Origin: Macrolepiota albuminosa
Lineage: Eukaryota; Basidiomycota; Agaricomycetes; Agaricales; Agaricaceae
Reading direction: 5' to 3'
DNA length: 64,000 nt
Assembly (NCBI GenBank): GCA_027475525.1
Contig: JAMWFC010000116.1
Coordinates: 1,797,826-1,861,825 of the forward strand
The notes under the pieces were generated by a model, which saw nothing but the letters and a program-made list of their open reading frames with translations, had not been told where the DNA came from and made no database searches. Below, one piece after another: positions 59,006 to 64,000 of the stretch (position 1 is its first letter; each line of letters starts with the position of its first letter). Both the position numbers and the translations under genes were made by a program.

Positions 59006-59738
59006 CGATTTGGTGCCTGACATCGCTAAGCATTTTGGACAGACAGAAGGGTGATGGATTGATGGTTTAGTACCGCGATCTGCCGCCTGGTGTCACTAAG
59101 GTTCTTGAATGGACAGTAGGGATCTGAAACAGTTGGAGCTACCCCTATAAAATTTTCCAGTTTACCGCACTTTGGCCATGGCTAGTCACTGGCAACGGTG
59201 AACTCCTTGTAGTATAAAAAGTACTTACTGACTTGTACATACCCATCGAACAATAGAGCAGAGTTTTCTGCTCCCCTTTCTTCAGTCTTCCTTACGCTTG
59301 AGACCTCATTTACGGTCGGCAATGTCGAACTCGTCGGCAGTTGCAGACTATCACTAGCCTTTGACCTATTTGCGCCTTGCAGCTATGGCAGGCATTAATG
59401 ACGCTTAGACTTCGCTAAGCTTACTGTGTTCTTGCCGCTGACATTGCTGTGTGCACTTACCGCTTTCTTCATAGGCGCTTTACCTTAGCGCTTTACACTT
59501 GCTGACCCCCTTACCGACTTTACCTCATTTTCACAGGCACGTTCTCTGGGACCTGCCTGGGACTCCTCACATCACTTATAGCACGCCCAACACAAGCTTT
59601 TGGTACGGTAACACTATTACTATATTTGTTACTGACCAAACTTTGGGCGTCATCAAATTGGAGCCCACCGTGAGGGATCTCTAGGGCAGAATTCTGCCAG
59701 AAACCCGTCTCCAGCATAGGCGCCACCTGCTAGAGCAG
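59006..59738 (+). other. Leader of element 3
   Basis: Between the tandem units and gag. Contains ctataaaatttt (59150) and gtataaaaag (59210), each TATA-like, which would start transcripts towards gag. No frame with a recognised product. Confidence 0.4.
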
Positions 59739-62628
59739 TTGGCAGAAGGCATAGCTCCTTCCCACCCATTAACTCCACAACCACCTGGTGCCTTACCAGG
59801 TCTCTCTCTTGCACAGGAACTACAGAACGCCACTATAGATGAATTTCCTGATCTCTTCCCATGTTCTTTTGACTTTAGCGCCGACGACCTCTTAGTGTCG
59901 CCGCTTGCTGTACCGCAACCAGTTACCCCCATTACTCCGTTAACACCTCTTTCTCAACTCACCATTTCTCTTACCCCGTCGCCAATACCTAGAACCCCTT
60001 CCCCACAACTGCTAACCGAACTCGGTACCACCGTTGCCATGGAACAACAAGTTCAGCGCATGCCGCCACACAATCACTTCTCAGCCCTGAAATGGGACGA
60101 GTCCAAGCCACGGGAGCTCTCCCAGTATTTCAAGGAATTAGAGTATTTATTCAGGGATTGTGGCATTACCGACCACACACAGATGAAGGAGTACGTGGTA
60201 AGATACGTGTCATATGACACGGCAGAGATGTGGACAGGTCTTGCCGAGTTTGCCGCCTTTGTTCCTGCCACCCTACCCATTCCAGCCCAAGGCGCCTCGT
60301 ATGAAGGCTGGAAGACGGCAGTAATCCAGTTGTACCCTGGCGCTGAAGAGGCTACCCGATACTCGGTAAACGAATTACAGAAACTAGTACAGGAATTATT
60401 CAACAACGGTACATCGTCTCTTGGCGCATTCTCCACGTATTACCGCAAATTCCAAAAGATCGCTAGGTGGTTAGTACAAAACGGCAAGCTGTATATTAAC
60501 GAGGAATGTCACCTATTCCAACAAGGCATCCCGACTTCACTTTGGACTTGCATTGCTTGCTGCTTAGAGATAGTTCACCAGGCCTATCATCCAGACGAGC
60601 CCTATAACGTTGCCGACGTCTTTGAAGCCGGTAAATGGGTTCTCAAGAGGACAGACACTGGTGTTGGGCTGCAACGCGCTAGGACAAGCACACCACCTGA
60701 GCAAACTAACAGTATAATTCCCATCCCACCTTCTGTTGCTGACTTCGTTAAGAAGGAGGACCTTAACGCTGCTGTTACCGCCGCCGTCGCCTCCACTATA
60801 ACACGTATTGAAACCATGATTACAACCAATCTCGCTAACCAACCCGCTAATATACCCACATCTGGCTCTTGCCACTTCTGTGGAGAAATTGGACATACTA
60901 TGACTAGAGGATGCTGCACGACTTTAGAAAATTATATTCAGCAAGGAAGAATTTGAAGGGCTATCGACGGCAAGATAGTTCTAACTACTGGCGCCACCAT
61001 CCCCAACTACCCAGACAAGAAGTCCTTCCAGGAACAAGTTGATGAATGGCATAGGCGCAATCCAGGACAAATCGTTACTGGCATGCTTTCTGGCAACACC
61101 AACCCTGATCCTGAACAGGCGACCCAACAGCAAATGATTCACGAGGTCTTACACTTTGATAGCGTTGGCGACCATCCTACTTTCTCGTGGGAAGAACAAA
61201 TTGCTAAGCTAGAGAAGGAATTGGATTCGCTTAAGAATCAGGTTTTTGATGGGGTTAAAGTTAAGCAGCCCAAACAACCTCTCAAAGGATATAAGCCAAT
61301 GCCTCCTGCTAGTAAGCTACCAACTTCTGCTCCTGCCGCTCCACCAGCCACCACTCCAGAACCATCATCGTCCGCTGCCGCTCCTGAACCGCCTTTGCCA
61401 CCTCTCCATCCCTACTCAGGGATTCCTGACCGATATCATGCTCCTGCCCAGCAAATCTTTGCTGCTCCCGAGAAGCGTCCTGAAGGTGGCTACCGACCTA
61501 CCGTGCCAATTTTCGACATAGAGAAATCAAACCACGTATTCAGCCGCATTATGAAAACTGCCGTCACCTTGTCAGTAGAAGAACTTTGTAGTATTGCTCC
61601 TGACGTCCGCAACCAGATAAAAACAGCGGTTACTCCTCGACGACCCTTGGCGACAGCCGTTGCCGAGGTTGATGACCTTGACAATGCGCTTCCTGGTTTT
61701 TCCATTACTGTTGACTCTCTGGACACTGAAGACCCTCCTGCCGACACCATCGCTAATGCCACCTCTGTGGACCCAGTGGAGACCTATCTCAGGTCAGTAG
61801 ATCATGGAGAAGACCCCGCAATCCTTACTGTCGCTCAAGAATCACACGCTATTCACTCAGTCGCGCTAACAGTCGACAACAAGCACAAAGTAGAGGCAAT
61901 TGTGGATAGCGGGTCTCAAATCATTTCTATGGCAGCCAAAGTTGCTAACAATTTGGGTCTTATTTATGACTCTACAGTTATATTAAACATGCAGAGCGCT
62001 AACAGTACGGTGGACAGATCTCTAGGCCTTGCCAAGAATGTGCCTTGCACCCTTGGCGATATCACTTTCTACTTGCAGATACACATTTTGCAATCCCCGG
62101 CATATGACTTACTACTTGGCAGACCCTTCGATGTCTTGGCGCGATTGGTCGTCAAGACAGTTACCGATGATGAAACAACATTAACAATTAGCAATTCCAA
62201 TTCCGGAATCCGACGAACGGTGCCGACATTCCCTAGGGGACAACAAAAAGGTGCCCGCACTAAGCCCCCGGAATTTACCGACCAACACGCCAACGAACCT
62301 CCCCACCGGTGTTTTCACAGACCATCAAGGAGGTGATTGGCAACGATCACGGAGATGTGGTGCTAACACTGGAATATGACCATTATACTGGTCTCATAAA
62401 TGTTGTGTCTACCGCTTTTCTTGATGAAGATGTTTTAACTACTTTATCTGCTACTGATGCTGAGCTTTCTCAGAAAAATCAAAACATTACCGATTCCTCT
62501 CTTGCCTACTTATACCTTACCGCTTCCAAATCTTTTCAAAATATTGCGTCTACTGATACATATCTCACTACCCTTCCCGGAGCTTCATCTCCTGCTGTTC
62601 TTGGACTTGCCACCCCTCAGGCTACAGC
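59739..62628 (+). pseudogene. Gag-protease of element 3 (gypsy-like), broken
   Basis: One frame from about 59700 to 62290, interrupted by a single TGA at 60954 and shifted near 62300. Gag part: MPPHNHFSALKWDESKPREL, SQYFKELEYLFRDCGI, TYYRKFQKIARWLVQNGKL; knuckle CHFCGEIGHTMTRGC (CX2CX4HX4C) at about 60871-60915. After the TGA: AIDGKIVLTTGATIPN and VDEWHRRNPGQIVTG, a Pro/Ala linker, then a retropepsin-like domain VEAIVDSGSQIISMAAKVAN (about 61890) and YDLLLGRPFDVLA. This is the gag-protease layout of a basidiomycete gypsy family clearly distinct from elements 1 and 2 (long protease region, DSG). The next frame (62309 on) is split by the solo LTR at 62629. Confidence 0.75.
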
Positions 62629-63146
62629 TGTAAGGGCGACCTCTAGAGGCTGTGGCTCAGTCACACAGCTGGCAGAGGGAGATCCAAAGTGTATTAGAAT
62701 ATATACTGACAATATCAAGGTAGCTACTCACCTGGCAGAGGGAGATCCAAAGAGAACAAGTCTGGGGATTCCCTATGCCAGGTTGGACGCTTCTGGGGCC
62801 TCTGAAGCATGGGAAACAACTGTATAGTACAACAAAACCTTAAAAACTCGAAAATTGACTAACCAAACAAGTGTGCAAACAAGGGAGGAAAACTCCGGAC
62901 TTTAGAAGTCAGAAAGGCAAACTCCGGCTTATCTAAGCAGCCTGGAGCGGTGCTGAAGGGCCCACACTTGTCTGAGTGATAGCTAAAGAACCAGAGCACC
63001 TCAAAGGTTGAGAATAGTACTAACAGATAGTGTTGAAAAAGTAGTAACAGCAAAATGAGAGAATGATAGAAGAAATAAGGAAGTGAATGGAAGGAGAGTG
63101 AAGAAATAAAGAGTGAAAGAAGAAAGGAATGAGGAGTCCCCTGACA
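62629..63146 (-). mobile_element. Solo LTR of the element 2 family
   Basis: 518 bp, reverse orientation, TGTAAGGGCG...CCCCTGACA. Bordered by acagc (62624-62628) and acagt (63147-63151), a target duplication with one C/T difference. It keeps several CpG that both LTRs of element 2 have lost (for example ccggag against ccagag). Formed by recombination between the two LTRs of a once complete insertion, or by a partial insertion. Confidence 0.88.
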
Positions 63147-63742
63147 ACAGTTCCCCTTTCCACCTCTGTATATAATCAAGCTAACGCTCCCAAAAGGAAA
63201 GGGGTTCAAGTCAAAAAGAAATATAAACCAGTCGCACTCAAAACAAAACCCGTCGCTACGCACTCTCCCGAGACGTTTAGAATCGAGCGCCAGATTGTTG
63301 GCGACCCTCTTGCCGACATGCCAATTTTATCACCAAATCCGACACCCTTTCAGCCCACAGGACGTTTTACCGCGGAACACCAACAACAATTCGTGAAGGA
63401 GCATGACACAGGATTTTTGACCAAAGATGAGTTGAATATCCTTACTGACCTTGTCGCTAAGCAAGATAAAGCCTTTGCTTGGGAGGACTTGGAACACGGC
63501 AGTCTACGTACAGACTTCTTCCCGCCTGTTGTAATCCCGACCATTCCTCACGTGCTGTGGACTGAGCACAACCAACCGTTACCGCCTGGAATCGAAGCCG
63601 AGGTCTGCCAAATCATTAGGACCAAGATTAAGGCTGGCGTCTATGAACCCTACCGTTACCGCCTGGAATCGAAGCCGAGGTCTGCCAAATCATTAGGACC
63701 AAGATTAAGGCTGGCGTCTATGAACCCTCCAATAGCTCTTAC
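63147..63742 (+). pseudogene. Element 3 continued: linker and start of RT
   Basis: Coding resumes after the solo LTR: KRKGVQVKKKYKPVALKTKP, then PETFRIERQIVGDPLADMPI, FTAEHQQQFVKEHDTGFLT, ELNILTDLVAKQDKAFAW and IPHVLWTEHNQPLPPGIEAE, IRTKIKAGVYEPSNSSY. The last part is the entry into a gypsy-type reverse transcriptase (GVYEPSNSSY precedes the first catalytic region). It stops dead at 63742 where a different sequence begins; the 77-bp duplication at 63575 interrupts the frame. Confidence 0.7.
63575..63728. repeat. 77-bp perfect tandem duplication (copy 10 of 10)
   Basis: Block starting accgttaccgcc at 63575 recurs at 63652, repeating codons of the RT entry region of element 3. Confidence 0.9.
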
Positions 63743-64000
63743 TGTCACGACCCCTCCCCTCCGGGCCCACCCCGGGACACCCCCGGAACACCATCCGGGA
63801 CCCCCCCTCCGACCCCACAGGACACGCCCCGCCATCACGACCGCCGACACCGCCATCACGCGCATCAAGGACCGCCATCAGCCGCCACCAGCCCCGATCA
63901 ACGACCGGATCACGCGGCCCATTTCCGGCTATCACGCATCACAGCTCCCTCCGCGCCAATTGATCGCGCGCCCCACACGCGCGATCCCGGTATACAGCCC
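63743..64000. mobile_element. GC-rich LTR-like start of another element
   Basis: Begins tgtcacgacccctcccctcc inside the RT reading frame of element 3, directly after codons for SNSSY. Base composition jumps to very GC- and CpG-rich, unlike everything to the left. TG start and abrupt change fit the edge of a nested LTR element, but the other end and target duplication are outside the window. Confidence 0.5.

Noticed and set aside
62859..63263. 134-codon minus-strand frame
   Set aside because: It is the forward strand of the solo LTR plus antisense of element 3; not a gene.
63656..63935. Gly-rich minus-strand frames at the right edge
   Set aside because: Produced by the GC-rich LTR-like sequence; no domain and no start context.

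Overview
This window is nuclear DNA of a filamentous fungus, most probably an Agaricomycete (Basidiomycota). The evidence is many short GT-AG introns of about 45-65 nt, basidiomycete-style proteins (a Reg1-like phosphatase regulator, Dal5-type permeases, an AusD-like methyltransferase, a VPS9+CUE Rab5 exchange factor) and Ty3/gypsy chromoviruses. No rRNA, tRNA or CRISPR array was seen.

Layout. 0-5 kb: 3' part missing of a long coiled-coil protein gene (minus strand). 5-8.7 kb: a decayed copy, then an apparently complete copy, of an anion:cation symporter-type MFS permease. 10.2-12.6 kb: a flavin monooxygenase with the Baeyer-Villiger fingerprint, broken by four apparent one-base deletions. 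12.9-16.4 kb: a Reg1-like protein phosphatase 1 regulator. 18.7-21.3 kb: a second permease. 22.1-23.0 kb: an APH-type kinase-like protein. 24.3-24.7 kb: a frameshifted small Cys/Trp-motif protein. 25.8-32.0 kb: a young, intact gypsy chromovirus (element 1) with identical 341-bp LTRs and a perfect target duplication. 32.9-45.2 kb: a quiet housekeeping stretch with a small membrane protein, a charged protein, VPS9, an orphan gene, an RNase P/MRP Rpp40-like subunit, HMG-CoA synthase and a methyltransferase followed by a fragment of its paralogue. 45.6-64 kb: a nest of retroelements. Element 2 (47.0-53.5 kb) sits inside an inverted, CpG-depleted relic related to the 5' region of element 3. A decayed Cys-rich protein gene lies at 55.9-58.2 kb. 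Element 3 (59.7-63.7 kb) is split by a solo LTR of the element 2 family and ends where a GC-rich, LTR-like sequence begins.

Two observations run across the window. First, ten unrelated places carry a perfect tandem duplication with a period of exactly 77 bp, several of which break gene models. This is best read as unmerged k-mer overlap (k=77) at contig joins, not biology. Second, element 2 is inactivated almost only by transitions that turn Arg (CGA) and Trp codons into stops and remove CpG, a RIP- or methylation-decay-like signature. Element 1 shows none. Both gypsy elements also share an exact 11-nt self-complementarity between LTR and primer-binding site, the arrangement known from the Tf1/sushi self-priming group, and element 1 has a canonical -1 frameshift heptamer directly in front of its Gag stop.
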